A stretch of DNA of 54,970 nt from Bacillaceae bacterium Marseille-Q3522. GTDB taxonomy: Bacteria > Bacillota > Bacilli > Bacillales > Cytobacillaceae. The DNA lies in assembly GCA_017898095.1 (NCBI GenBank), contig JAGKQJ010000008.1, forward strand, positions 1-54,970, read 5' to 3'. This document shows positions 35,092-43,184 of the stretch, one piece after another. Both the position numbers and the translations under genes were made by a program. The first letter of the stretch is position 1; the number at the start of each line of letters is the position of its first letter. The notes beneath the pieces were generated by a model, which had not been told where the DNA came from, ran no database searches, and worked only from the letters and a program-made list of their open reading frames with translations.

Positions 35092-35645
35092 TTAAGTGTT
35101 TTCCAACTGTTTTTTTCTTTTTAGTAACTCTGTTAACTGCGTATCAAGTTCCTGATATTTAGGGTCAGAAGGTGTCAATAAACTAATCTCACTTATTAAT
35201 GCGGTTATCCGGTTATTTATCAACAGAAGCTGGCTGCTGTCCCCCTCTGCTTCTACTCTGTGCTGTTTTTTTTCATAATGCTGAAAGCCCGTTTCAACTC
35301 GTTTTACCGCTTGATTTTCAATAATAAGCAATTTGTTCGTCAGCTTATTCAAAAAATATAAATCATGAGAAACAAGCAAAAGGGTGCCTTTATAGGTCGA
35401 CAAAGTGTCTTCCATCCTTTCCCTGCTTGGCAGATCCAGATGATTTGTCGGCTCGTCCAGCACAAGAATATCATAATCGCTCAGCAGCATCCCGGTAAGC
35501 TTGATGCGGATTCTCTCACCGAGACTTAAGGTGTTAATCTGTTGCACAAGTCTGTCCTGTTGCAATCCTAAATTTGCTAAGATCGTTCGTGCCCGAAAAA
35601 TTGTTTCCCGATCCGTAATTTCGCAGCAGTCAATATGGAAGAAAA
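35092..35645 (-). pseudogene. 3' remnant of an ABC-F ATPase gene
   Basis: Only the second ATPase half remains: EITDRETIFRARTILANLG, signature LSLGERIRIKLTGMLL, Walker B DILVLDEPTNHLDL and H-loop LLLVSHDLYF, then a coiled C-terminal tail ending LLKRKKQLENT. ABC-F proteins have two ATPase domains in 500-650 residues and act on the ribosome (antibiotic resistance or translation factors). The frame breaks near 35640, just before the terminator of the yjcZ gene, so the first two thirds are deleted. After the stop the same frame stays open for DGRVFNNHAEVDVVD, which may be further coding remnant. Confidence 0.8.
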
Positions 35646-35653
35646 ATCATTGT

Positions 35654-35686
35654 AAAACCGGTACTCTATTGCAAGAATACCGGCTG
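35654..35686 (-). terminator. Terminator of the first yjcZ-like gene
   Basis: On the minus strand CCGGTA pairs with TACCGG around 14 bases, then TTTT. It lies 10 bases after the stop at 35693. Confidence 0.65.
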
Positions 35687-35692
35687 CTTTTA

Positions 35693-35827
35693 CTACCATT
35701 TAAAGCATGCTGCTCCGACAATGATAAGGAGAATAAATAATACAACGATTAAGGCGAAGCCACCGCCGTAACCCTGCGCTCCATAAGCATATGTCGGATA
35801 ACAAGAACCATAACCATAGTGTGACAT
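35693..35827 (-). CDS. YjcZ-family sporulation protein (44 aa)
   Basis: A 44-residue protein: a Gly/Tyr-rich head ([20 protein letters not shown]) followed by one hydrophobic segment [18 protein letters not shown] and a short tail. This is the YjcZ pattern, a family of tiny membrane or coat-associated proteins made during sporulation. AGGAGG lies ten bases before the ATG at 35827. It forms a tandem pair with the next gene, sharing the core [15 protein letters not shown]. Too short for standard gene callers. Confidence 0.85.
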   Translation of the reverse strand: MSHYGYGSCYPTYAYGAQGYGGGFALIVVLFILLIIVGAACFKW

Positions 35828-35871
35828 ATTTCATTTGCCTCCTTTTCTTTTTAGTTGGTCATCGTGATTTA

Positions 35872-35973
35872 TTAAAATCCGCCGTAACCCCAAGAAGCAC
35901 CAATAATAATTAACAGAATAAACAATACGACTAATAAAGCAAAACCGCTGCCGTAGCCAACATCACCAGACAT
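35872..35973 (-). CDS. YjcZ-family sporulation protein (33 aa)
   Basis: A 33-residue protein: MSGDVGYGSG, the hydrophobic core [17 protein letters not shown], then WGYGGF. AAGGAGG precedes the ATG at 35973. It has the classic short YjcZ form; the downstream copy has a longer head. The pair probably arose by duplication and is likely expressed in sporulation, though no sigma-E/K promoter was identified. Confidence 0.88.
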   Translation of the reverse strand: MSGDVGYGSGFALLVVLFILLIIIGASWGYGGF

Positions 35974-36325
35974 ATTTTAAACCTCCTTTTCTTAATTCCC
36001 TATATCCTATTCAATCCGGGATAAATGTGCGCTAGACAAATGCACATTTTTTATTCCTGCCAATCACGGGAGTGGAATCATTCCGCGAGATAATTTTCTA
36101 CAATGCCGTCCCAGGATAACGACAAAAGTCCTGTAATATCAATTGATAAATAATCAAGAAGTCCCAATCTTTATTGTCAGATATGTAATCGTTTCTACTA
36201 CTTTTTTCCGTAATGCAAAGAAATCGCTAGGCATTCAGAATGCTTTTTCTTTTTTGCTATTTCTTTGCCGGAGAATTCTTTATAAAATACAATTAAAAAG
36301 TCGAAATCCTTTGGGGGGGATAACA
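35974..36325. other. Intergenic gap
   Basis: This 350-base divergent gap must hold the promoters of the yjcZ pair and of the gene at 36326. A TATAAA box at 36281-36286 is visible, but no -35 at standard spacing. An open frame starting at 36143 runs into the downstream gene without a ribosome-binding site and is not supported. Confidence 0.4.
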
Positions 36326-36709
36326 ATGCTGTTTTGGAAACAGATAGACGGCATCTATTTATGGAATGTCAATCGCAATTTAAAAAAAATGGCATTATCG
36401 AAGCATGCACTGCTTGAGCAGACAGAAGGTAATACTGTAAAGCTTCCGCTGCCTGGAAAACCGGTTCAAGCTTTTACTGCTCCGGAAATCAAGGCAAATA
36501 TCACTGCTGAAATCGAACAATTAGACGGTTTCGAATCATTAAAAATTTGTTTATTGGAAGATATAAAACCGCTTTATAAAGAACAAATTACAAAACAGGG
36601 TTTAAGCCGCTGGATCGAAATTTCATTAACGGATCCGATTAGTTACCAGCCGGATGTGCAACTAAAATCTTTGCCGCCTGTCCCGTCTTCCGATTCGATT
36701 ACTGCTTGA
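36326..36709 (+). CDS. Hypothetical protein (127 aa)
   Basis: Start ATG 36326, five bases after a GGGGGGG tract. The protein begins MLFWKQIDGIYLWNVNRNLK and is otherwise soluble, mixed-charge, with a proline/serine-rich end (LKSLPPVPSSDSITA). I do not recognise the family. It stands alone, with a modular-element fragment and a terminator 40-100 bases after its stop. Confidence 0.6.
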   Translation: MLFWKQIDGIYLWNVNRNLKKMALSKHALLEQTEGNTVKLPLPGKPVQAFTAPEIKANITAEIEQLDGFESLKICLLEDIKPLYKEQITKQGLSRWIEISLTDPISYQPDVQLKSLPPVPSSDSITA

Positions 36710-36750
36710 ATTCATTCGTTTTCAGCCATGCTGATATGGTAAACTTTTAT

Positions 36751-36787
36751 GAGGAGGGGGTATTACTGCCCCTTAATCTGCGATAAA
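36751..36787 (+). repeat. Right-end fragment of the modular hairpin element
   Basis: Only GGAGGGGGTATTACTGCCCC and TTAATCTGCGATAAA remain. The partner arm is missing, so this is a truncated copy. Confidence 0.7.
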
Positions 36788-36811
36788 GTGTGGAATATCC
36801 ACACTTTTTTT
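36785..36811 (+). terminator. Terminator before yuaF
   Basis: AAAGTGTGGA pairs with TCCACACTTT, followed by T residues to 36811. Its first bases overlap the ATAAAG at the end of the repeat fragment. Confidence 0.8.
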
Positions 36812-36819
36812 GTGTATTT

Positions 36820-36845
36820 TGAAACATTTTCAATCAATATTCGTA
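36820..36845 (+). promoter_or_regulatory. Sigma-W-type promoter of yuaF-floT
   Basis: TGAAAC (36820-36825), exactly 16 bases, CGTA (36842-36845): the consensus for sigma-W, the cell-envelope stress sigma factor that controls yuaFGI in B. subtilis. The leader to yuaF is about 200 bases, unusually long, and no gene is recognised in it. Confidence 0.85.
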
Positions 36846-37054
36846 TATAATGGAAAGCACATACACGGATTCTTTTTTACATATACCTTTCAAAATATGT
36901 CTGTGTGAAAAGTGCAGTTTTTTAATTTCCCGGAAAGGAGCTGATAATTCGGAATTTTTCCGGATAACTTTTTTCGCTGGAAGGGGTAAAGCAACACTTC
37001 GCAGGAACCTCCCGCTAAAGGTTATTTCATTTTTTTACGTAAGGAAGAGATGCT

Positions 37055-37579
37055 ATGGGGATATTCGGAATGGCTGTTGAAAACATTTATTTGCTTTCTC
37101 TCATTATATCTGGCGTTTTGATCCTTCTTCTTATGCTCTTCGGTGATTTCTTAGATGGAATCGGCGAATCTGGAGGATTTTTCAATCCAACGCTTATTCT
37201 GGCATTTATCATCATTACCTCGGCGGCTGGGTATTTATTTGAAGTATTATCCAGTTGGAATAGTGTGCTTATTTTAATCGTTTCTTCGATTCTCTCTCTA
37301 TTCATTACAACATTATTAAATGTATTTGTTTTGATCCCTTTATCTTCGGCAGAAGAGTCTTTAGCCTATACGGAATCATCATTAAGCGGCAGGTTAGGTA
37401 CTGTGATTGTTCCGATCCCCAAAGATGGTTTTGGGGAAGTGCTAATTGAAAATGAAAGTGGGCGCATTGCCAAAGCAGCCGCAAGTCACCAGAACAAGCC
37501 AATCGAAGAAGGCTTGACGGTATTGATTATTGAAAGCAAAAATGGAGTTCTTTATGTTCAACCATATGAAACTTATTAA
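37055..37579 (+). CDS. yuaF: YuaF, NfeD-type membrane partner of flotillin
   Basis: A 174-residue protein, the same length as B. subtilis YuaF. Three transmembrane segments lie at about 9-28, 45-65 and 70-95. A C-terminal OB-fold-like NfeD domain follows (LSGRLGTVIVPIPKDGFGEV to VLYVQPYE). It works with flotillin in ordered membrane domains and fluidity control. AAGGAAGAG precedes the ATG. It is co-transcribed with floT (18-base gap) from the sigma-W-type promoter. Confidence 0.85.
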   Translation: MGIFGMAVENIYLLSLIISGVLILLLMLFGDFLDGIGESGGFFNPTLILAFIIITSAAGYLFEVLSSWNSVLILIVSSILSLFITTLLNVFVLIPLSSAEESLAYTESSLSGRLGTVIVPIPKDGFGEVLIENESGRIAKAAASHQNKPIEEGLTVLIIESKNGVLYVQPYETY

Positions 37580-37597
37580 AAAACAGGAGGAAAGACG

Positions 37598-39100
37598 ATG
37601 CCCGATCTCATTTATATTGTTATTGGCATAGCCGTATTTTTATTATTGGCACTTATTGGTGTTTTTGTTGCAAAATACCGGACAGCAGGCCCGGATGAAG
37701 CACTCATCGTTACAGGAAGTTATTTAGGAAAGAAAAATGTAAATCTAGATGAATCTGGCAACAAAGTAAAAATTATTCGCGGCGGCGGTACATTCGTAAT
37801 GCCTGTATTCCAGCAGGCAGAACCTTTGAGCCTGCTTTCCAGTAAGTTAGACGTTTCCACTCCGGAAGTCTATACGGAGCAAGGTGTGCCGGTTATGGCG
37901 GATGGTACCGCGATAATTAAAATTGGCGGATCCATCGCAGAAATAGCGACGGCAGCCGAGCAATTTCTCGGCAAAAAAAGAGAAGAGCGAGAGAGTGAAG
38001 CAAGAGAAGTATTGGAGGGTCATCTACGCTCGATTCTCGGGTCGATGACGGTTGAGGAAATCTATAAAAATCGCGATAAATTTTCCCAAGAAGTGCAACG
38101 CGTCGCCTCGCAGGATTTAGCAAAAATGGGGCTAATCATCGTCTCCTTTACAATAAAAGACGTGCGTGATAAAAATGGTTATCTTGATTCGCTCGGGAAA
38201 CCGCGCATTGCCCAAGTAAAACGGGATGCCGATATTGCAACTGCTGACGCGGACAAAGAAACACGGATTAAACGTGCCGAAGCAGACAAAGATGCGAAAA
38301 AAGCAGAATTCCAGCGGGCAACTGAAATTGCCGAAGCGGAAAAAGAAAATCAATTAAAGATGGCCGAATTCCGCCGCGATCAAGATATTGCAAAAGCGCG
38401 TGCCGACCAAGCATATGATCTGGAAACGGCGCGGGCAAAACAAGAAGTTACCGAGCAGGAAATGCAAATTAAAATCATCGAAAGACAAAAGCAAATTGAA
38501 TTGGAAGAAAAAGAAATTTCAAGACGGGAAAAGCAATATGATTCCGAAGTGAAAAAGAAAGCAGATGCCGACCGTTATGCAGTTGAACAAGCCGCGGAAG
38601 CAAACAAGCGCAAGGAAATCGCCGAAGCAGATGCCAATCAATACCGGATTGAATCACAAGCAAAAGCAGAAGCAGAGCGGGTACGTGTTGATGGACTGGC
38701 AAAAGCAGAAGCCCAGAAAGCCCAAGGGGAAGCAGAAGCAGAAATCATCCGGATGAAAGGTCTTGCTGAAGCAGAAGCAAAACGAAAAATCGCCGAAGCA
38801 TTCGAACATTACGGAAAAGCGGCAACGCTTGATATGGTTCTGGCAATGCTTCCACAATATGCAAAAGAATTGGCTAGCCCATTAGGAAATATTGACAAGA
38901 TTACGATTGTCGATACCGGAGGCGACGGCAAAAATAATGGCGCCAATAAAGTAACCGGCTATGCAACAAACCTAATGGCAACGATGCAGGAATCGTTAAA
39001 AGCTTCGTCCGGCATTGATTTAAAAGAATTGCTCGAAAATTTTTCCGGCAAAGGGAATGTGCGTAAAACGGATGATCCGATAACAGAAACAGATTCGTAA
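37598..39100 (+). CDS. floT: Flotillin FloT
   Basis: A 500-residue flotillin. One N-terminal hydrophobic segment (about 4-26) anchors it. The SPFH domain follows (about 30-200, EALIVTGSYLG to VSFTIKDVRD). A long Glu-Ala-rich coiled coil runs through about 205-410 with many repeats such as AEAEAKRKIAEA. The tail carries VDTGGDGKN. FloT scaffolds functional membrane microdomains that help assemble signalling and protease complexes. AGGAGG lies before the ATG. A terminator closes the operon; yuaI of B. subtilis is not present. Confidence 0.93.
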   Translation: MPDLIYIVIGIAVFLLLALIGVFVAKYRTAGPDEALIVTGSYLGKKNVNLDESGNKVKIIRGGGTFVMPVFQQAEPLSLLSSKLDVSTPEVYTEQGVPVMADGTAIIKIGGSIAEIATAAEQFLGKKREERESEAREVLEGHLRSILGSMTVEEIYKNRDKFSQEVQRVASQDLAKMGLIIVSFTIKDVRDKNGYLDSLGKPRIAQVKRDADIATADADKETRIKRAEADKDAKKAEFQRATEIAEAEKENQLKMAEFRRDQDIAKARADQAYDLETARAKQEVTEQEMQIKIIERQKQIELEEKEISRREKQYDSEVKKKADADRYAVEQAAEANKRKEIAEADANQYRIESQAKAEAERVRVDGLAKAEAQKAQGEAEAEIIRMKGLAEAEAKRKIAEAFEHYGKAATLDMVLAMLPQYAKELASPLGNIDKITIVDTGGDGKNNGANKVTGYATNLMATMQESLKASSGIDLKELLENFSGKGNVRKTDDPITETDS

Positions 39101-39161
39101 TCCCTTTTGAATCTTACACATGACAAACCGAATCATAACAAAATAATAAACCTGAATGATG

Positions 39162-39205
39162 CTGTCTCATCAGCCGATTTTGCCGGCTGTGAGACAGTTT
39201 TTTTG
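39162..39205 (+). terminator. floT terminator
   Basis: CTGTCTCA with GCCG pairs with CGGC and TGAGACAG, then seven T residues. Confidence 0.85.
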
Positions 39206-39255
39206 TTTAATGGAATGCTGGTGTTTTTCAGTTGGAATCTCCAAAAGAAAAGACA

Positions 39256-39720
39256 TTAATATAGAATGAGTGTCTCTTTCACGTAACCGTCACGATATTT
39301 TTTTACTTCTATCAATTGTTCGTGATTATTTTTATAATACATCGTGATATGATCTATTTTATCATCTTCCTGATTTGCAAAACTCACATATAGAATCACC
39401 ATTACTTTATCATCCTGAATTGCCTTCAAATCAACAGCATCACCTTCAAGCTGGTACTGATAATTATTAGCTGCGCATATATCAAATCTCCATAACAGAT
39501 TATTTTCCATTGCTCCATATTGCTCACTGTATCCAGTGCCTAAATTCGAAACGATTTTGTCAATAGGATCAGATGGGTTAAGGTTGTTTTTTAAATTTTC
39601 GATAATGTTCGCATCACAGCTGTCTTTTTGTTCTAGATTTGCATGTGCAACATCTACATCTACAACTTTGCTTGGCCATGATACCATTACTGTACAAAGA
39701 ATCAATAGCTTAAACCACAT
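39256..39720 (-). CDS. Secreted hypothetical protein
   Basis: A 154-residue protein with a signal peptide (MWFKLLILCTVMVSW...; probable cleavage near AHANLEQ). The mature part has two cysteines (DSCDAN and DICAANN), which could form a disulfide, and a beta-rich C-terminal half. I choose ATG 39720, six bases after AAGGGTGG, rather than an ATG 18 codons upstream that would bury the signal. Family unknown; no operon partner. Confidence 0.6.
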   Translation of the reverse strand: MWFKLLILCTVMVSWPSKVVDVDVAHANLEQKDSCDANIIENLKNNLNPSDPIDKIVSNLGTGYSEQYGAMENNLLWRFDICAANNYQYQLEGDAVDLKAIQDDKVMVILYVSFANQEDDKIDHITMYYKNNHEQLIEVKKYRDGYVKETLILY

Positions 39721-39947
39721 AATTTGCCACCCTTTCCTTCCCTTTGTTTCATTGTTGAAAAGCTGTGTCAGCAAACATTACAGTTTCGTTACATTTGTTA
39801 CATATATATTATGAAACCTTCGTTTCTATGCCACTGTTTTACTTTTTTGCTTGTCTATTTTTTGACTTCCTTCCTTCATTTCAATATATATGAAAGTTTG
39901 CCGTATTTCAGAAGTATTATTTATCGCAAATTAAAGTGGTAATAAGC

Positions 39948-40754
39948 TCACATTATCACAGAATTTAATTGTAAATGCAGCAGAAATTCAGATAGATTTT
40001 TCCCAATTAATTGAATGATGGTTTTACCTGTATTCGTTGAAGGAAGATCGGCGCTTAACACTGCCGCATAAGCTGTATGATTTTTATATGTAATGATCGC
40101 ACTGTCGTGTTCCACATGGGCAACTTCACCGGTTTTATTTGCAACTTGCATTTTTTGCTGATCGATAAAAGCAGGCAGTTTATGTTGAAACTGCTGTTTA
40201 GACATTATTGCAAACATGCTGTGGCAGCTTTCTTGGGAAAAGAGTCCCGGCTTATGAATCTGTTTTAACAGCTTTATCATATCTTGGGAGGATGTAAAAT
40301 TATCTATTTTTTTCTTGATGGCAGTATCGTCCATCAACTTACGATTCAGTTTCGTATGAAGGCAGTTTGCTTTTTCGAGAAATTGATTTACCTCGCTTAT
40401 TCCGACTTTATCTATCAGCCAATTTGTTGCCGTATTATCAGAGACAACGATCATGAGCGTGATAAGGTCCATAATTGGGAGCGAGCCTTCATCTGAAAAA
40501 CTTTGTAATACCCCGGAACCGCCTACTCTATTCAGCGTTTTCAGCGGAACCAACTCTTTGCTGTCCCACTTTCCTTGTTCGATTTGTAAAAATGCTGTCA
40601 TCATAATGGGAAGCTTTATCAAGCTGGCGGCAGGGTACATTTCCTCGCCATTCCAATCAAGTCTTTCCCCGCCAATTTCGATTGTAACGGAAAATCGGCC
40701 GTCACTTTGATGAAGAAGCTCTGTTATTTTTTGCTTAAGTTCATTTAGTTTCAT
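39948..40754 (-). CDS. Cytoplasmic serine hydrolase with beta-lactamase fold
   Basis: A 268-residue class A beta-lactamase-like protein. The three active-site elements are present: SLIK (Ser44, Lys47), SDN (105-107) and KTG (207-209). The omega-loop glutamate needed for class A deacylation is not seen; the matching stretch reads TKLNRKLMDD. There is no signal peptide, so it is probably intracellular. It is more likely an esterase, amidase or peptide hydrolase than a resistance enzyme. It sits after ykfD in the same direction (47-base gap), so a role in peptide handling is possible. Confidence 0.75.
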   Translation of the reverse strand: MKLNELKQKITELLHQSDGRFSVTIEIGGERLDWNGEEMYPAASLIKLPIMMTAFLQIEQGKWDSKELVPLKTLNRVGGSGVLQSFSDEGSLPIMDLITLMIVVSDNTATNWLIDKVGISEVNQFLEKANCLHTKLNRKLMDDTAIKKKIDNFTSSQDMIKLLKQIHKPGLFSQESCHSMFAIMSKQQFQHKLPAFIDQQKMQVANKTGEVAHVEHDSAIITYKNHTAYAAVLSADLPSTNTGKTIIQLIGKNLSEFLLHLQLNSVIM

Positions 40755-40801
40755 CTTATCTACCCATCCCTATTGTAAAATAGTTCTAAAAAATATTACG
40801 C

Positions 40802-41770
40802 TTACCTTGTTAGTAAATGACATGCGACAAAATGACCCGGCTCTGCCTCCTTCCATTGCGGCTTTTTTTCTGCACATTTATCCATCGCATAAGCGCATCT
40901 TGTCCGGAATACGCAGCCGCTTGGCGGATCAACCGGACTGGGGAGCTCCCCTTTTAAAATAATCCGTTCCCGCTTGTCTTCCATATCCGGATCGGGAATC
41001 GGAATTGCCGATAGCAAAGCCTCCGTATAGGGATGCAGCGGATGCTTATATAGATTGCAGCTGTCTGCCAATTCAACAAGATGCCCTAAATACATGACAC
41101 CGATGCGATCGCTTATTTGCTTGACCATAGCTAAATCATGAGCAATAAATAAGTAGGTTAATCCCTTTTCTTTTTGTAATTGTTGCAATAAATTTACTAC
41201 CTGCGCCTGAACAGATACATCTAAGGCGGAAATTGGTTCATCTGCAATAATAAATTCAGGATCCAGCGCCAAAGCGCGGGCAATCCCAATCCGTTGTCTT
41301 TGTCCGCCGCTGAACTCATGGGGATAGCGGCCAGCATGATCACGATGCAGCCCAACATCTTCCAACAATTGATAAACATGCTGCTTCCGCTCTTGTTTCT
41401 TTTTATAAAGCTTGTGTACCACCATCGGCTCGGCAATAATCTCGTAGACGGTGGAGCGGGGATTTAGCGAAGCATACGGATCTTGAAAAATCATTTGCAT
41501 GCTGCGGTGAAAGGAATATTTTTCTTTTTTCATTAAGTCGTGTACATCTTTGCCTTTATAAAGAATTTGTCCGTCACTGCGGTCATATAGATTCATGATC
41601 GTTCTGCCGGCCGTAGACTTTCCGCAGCCCGACTCTCCAACAAGCCCAAACGTCTCTCCCCGGAAGACTTGAAAGGAAATATCGTCCACTGCTTTTAGTA
41701 ATTTCCCTTTTCCGACGGTAAAATATTTCTTTAAGTTGTTAACCTGCAGTAGCGGTTTTTGCTTATCCAT
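40802..41770 (-). CDS. ykfD: YkfD, oligopeptide ABC transporter ATPase
   Basis: A 322-residue OppF/DppF-type ATPase. Walker A GESGCGKST, signature FSGGQRQRIG, Walker B FIIADEPISALD, H-loop FIAHDLAM, and the oligopeptide C-terminal cap CVFRTRCAYAMDKC. I start it at MDKQKPLLQ (41770), twelve bases after GGGGG. Last of the ykf genes, it would be the second ATPase beside DppD for murein-peptide uptake. Confidence 0.85.
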   Translation of the reverse strand: MDKQKPLLQVNNLKKYFTVGKGKLLKAVDDISFQVFRGETFGLVGESGCGKSTAGRTIMNLYDRSDGQILYKGKDVHDLMKKEKYSFHRSMQMIFQDPYASLNPRSTVYEIIAEPMVVHKLYKKKQERKQHVYQLLEDVGLHRDHAGRYPHEFSGGQRQRIGIARALALDPEFIIADEPISALDVSVQAQVVNLLQQLQKEKGLTYLFIAHDLAMVKQISDRIGVMYLGHLVELADSCNLYKHPLHPYTEALLSAIPIPDPDMEDKRERIILKGELPSPVDPPSGCVFRTRCAYAMDKCAEKKPQWKEAEPGHFVACHLLTR

Positions 41771-41825
41771 TGCGATTCCCCCGTTTTTGAATATTTCGCC
41801 ATGTAATTCATAACCCCTGAAACGT

Positions 41826-42752
41826 TTATGACTCCTCCGTTTCATTCCAATAGCGCCTTGCCCCGCAAAATTCTTTTTCATAAACCGTACCTGCCAATTT
41901 TCTTACTTCAACCGTTTCTCCGGTTTTCGGTGCATGAATCATTTCTCCGTTGCCACAGTAGATCCCGACATGATGGATGAAGCCTTTGCCTTCCTCATAT
42001 GCAAAAAACAGCAAATCTCCCGGCAACAGCTCTTCCTGAGCTATCTTTTTTCCTGCCTCCGCCTGTTCACTTGCATCTCTCGGGATTACATATCCGTTTG
42101 CTTTACACATGCTATAGCTAAACCCGGAGCAGTCATAGCCAAAACTGCTCATTCCCCCCCACAAGTACGGCAGACCGAGAAATTTCTCTGCACATTTCAC
42201 AATTTCGTTTCCTGAGCCTTTTCGCACTTCGTCTGCCGATGAAAAAACAGTCACTGCGTTTTTCGAGACTGTCGCTGTCCCATTTGGTATTTTTGCCCGG
42301 ATATAAACACCCTCTTCTGCTAAAAATGGTAGGGATGTTAAAAAGCTTACTTCCATCGTATTTTCGTTATCTTCGTATAAAATTGCGTATTTGCTTGTTA
42401 TAACGGCGATACCTTGATCGGCTCGCCTCCAATCTACTGGCGCTTTTACTAATTGTTCTTTCAGCATCCATCCCGGGTAGCCCCGGTTGTCTTTTTTCGA
42501 AGCCTGGCCAACAACTGCAACCTGATAGCAATTTTTATGCTCATCCAGTATGATTACTTCCCCGCCTAATAAAACTTGTGATTGCACAAGATTTTCCTTA
42601 CAAAGGGAAAGCTTCTCTTCATAAGTCATTTCCTGAATCCATTCTTGGATGTTACCAGCTCGCATATCCGCTTCTCTTGGTGAATCATAAGCTGTCCATA
42701 ACGTCGCAACCGGTACGTTGACGAGCCATTTTTCATGTACAGTCAATGCCAT
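41826..42752 (-). CDS. ykfC: YkfC, gamma-D-glutamyl-L-diamino acid endopeptidase
   Basis: A 308-residue NlpC/P60 enzyme. Two SH3-like domains cover about 1-175. The catalytic domain has Cys208 in YDCSGFSYS, His261 in HHVGIY and His273 in MIHAPK. It cleaves murein-derived peptides after gamma-D-Glu. GGTGGTGA precedes the ATG. In B. subtilis it acts in the order YkfA, YkfB, YkfC on recycled wall peptides; here the epimerase ykfB is absent and a modular repeat lies just upstream of this gene. Confidence 0.88.
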   Translation of the reverse strand: MALTVHEKWLVNVPVATLWTAYDSPREADMRAGNIQEWIQEMTYEEKLSLCKENLVQSQVLLGGEVIILDEHKNCYQVAVVGQASKKDNRGYPGWMLKEQLVKAPVDWRRADQGIAVITSKYAILYEDNENTMEVSFLTSLPFLAEEGVYIRAKIPNGTATVSKNAVTVFSSADEVRKGSGNEIVKCAEKFLGLPYLWGGMSSFGYDCSGFSYSMCKANGYVIPRDASEQAEAGKKIAQEELLPGDLLFFAYEEGKGFIHHVGIYCGNGEMIHAPKTGETVEVRKLAGTVYEKEFCGARRYWNETEES

Positions 42753-42770
42753 TCACCACCTAACATCTAA

Positions 42771-43155
42771 TTTATCGCAGATTAAGGGGCAGTAAAACCC
42801 CCGCCTCAAAAATGGAGGTGAAACCAATCATTTTAGGCGGGGGATAAACTGCCCCTAAAAGCCCGATTGGTGAGATAAGAATTTTCTTTGGGCTTTAGCC
42901 CTTAGAAAATTCAATCGGGCTTCGCGCGATAAGGAATATCTTAGAACTTCAGCTCTTAGATATTTCAATCAGGCTCTGCGTGACTAACCATCAGTGGGGG
43001 ATGAAGGCCAACTAAGAACTCAGGCGTCCTGTTGCAACGTTGGCACTAGTATATCCTGTACGTCTACCGACTAAAGGCGCAACGTCCTGTTGCAACGTCG
43101 GTACTAGCACGTCCTGTGCGTCGAAAAACCCCCACTGATGGAAGTTTCACTTTAT
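42771..43155 (-). repeat. Modular hairpin element, copy E (two internal modules)
   Basis: The only full copy in minus orientation. It fills the ykfA-ykfC gap, where B. subtilis has ykfB. Two internal modules (42870-42985) and two imperfect GACGTACAGGA-type units are present. Confidence 0.85.
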
Positions 43156-43184
43156 TGTCTTTTTTTTCTGACATTCTCCGGTTA

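Noticed and set aside
36850-37080. 76-codon plus-strand ORF in the yuaF leader
   Set aside because: Its ATG falls at the predicted sigma-W transcription start with no ribosome-binding site, and it overlaps the yuaF start in another frame.
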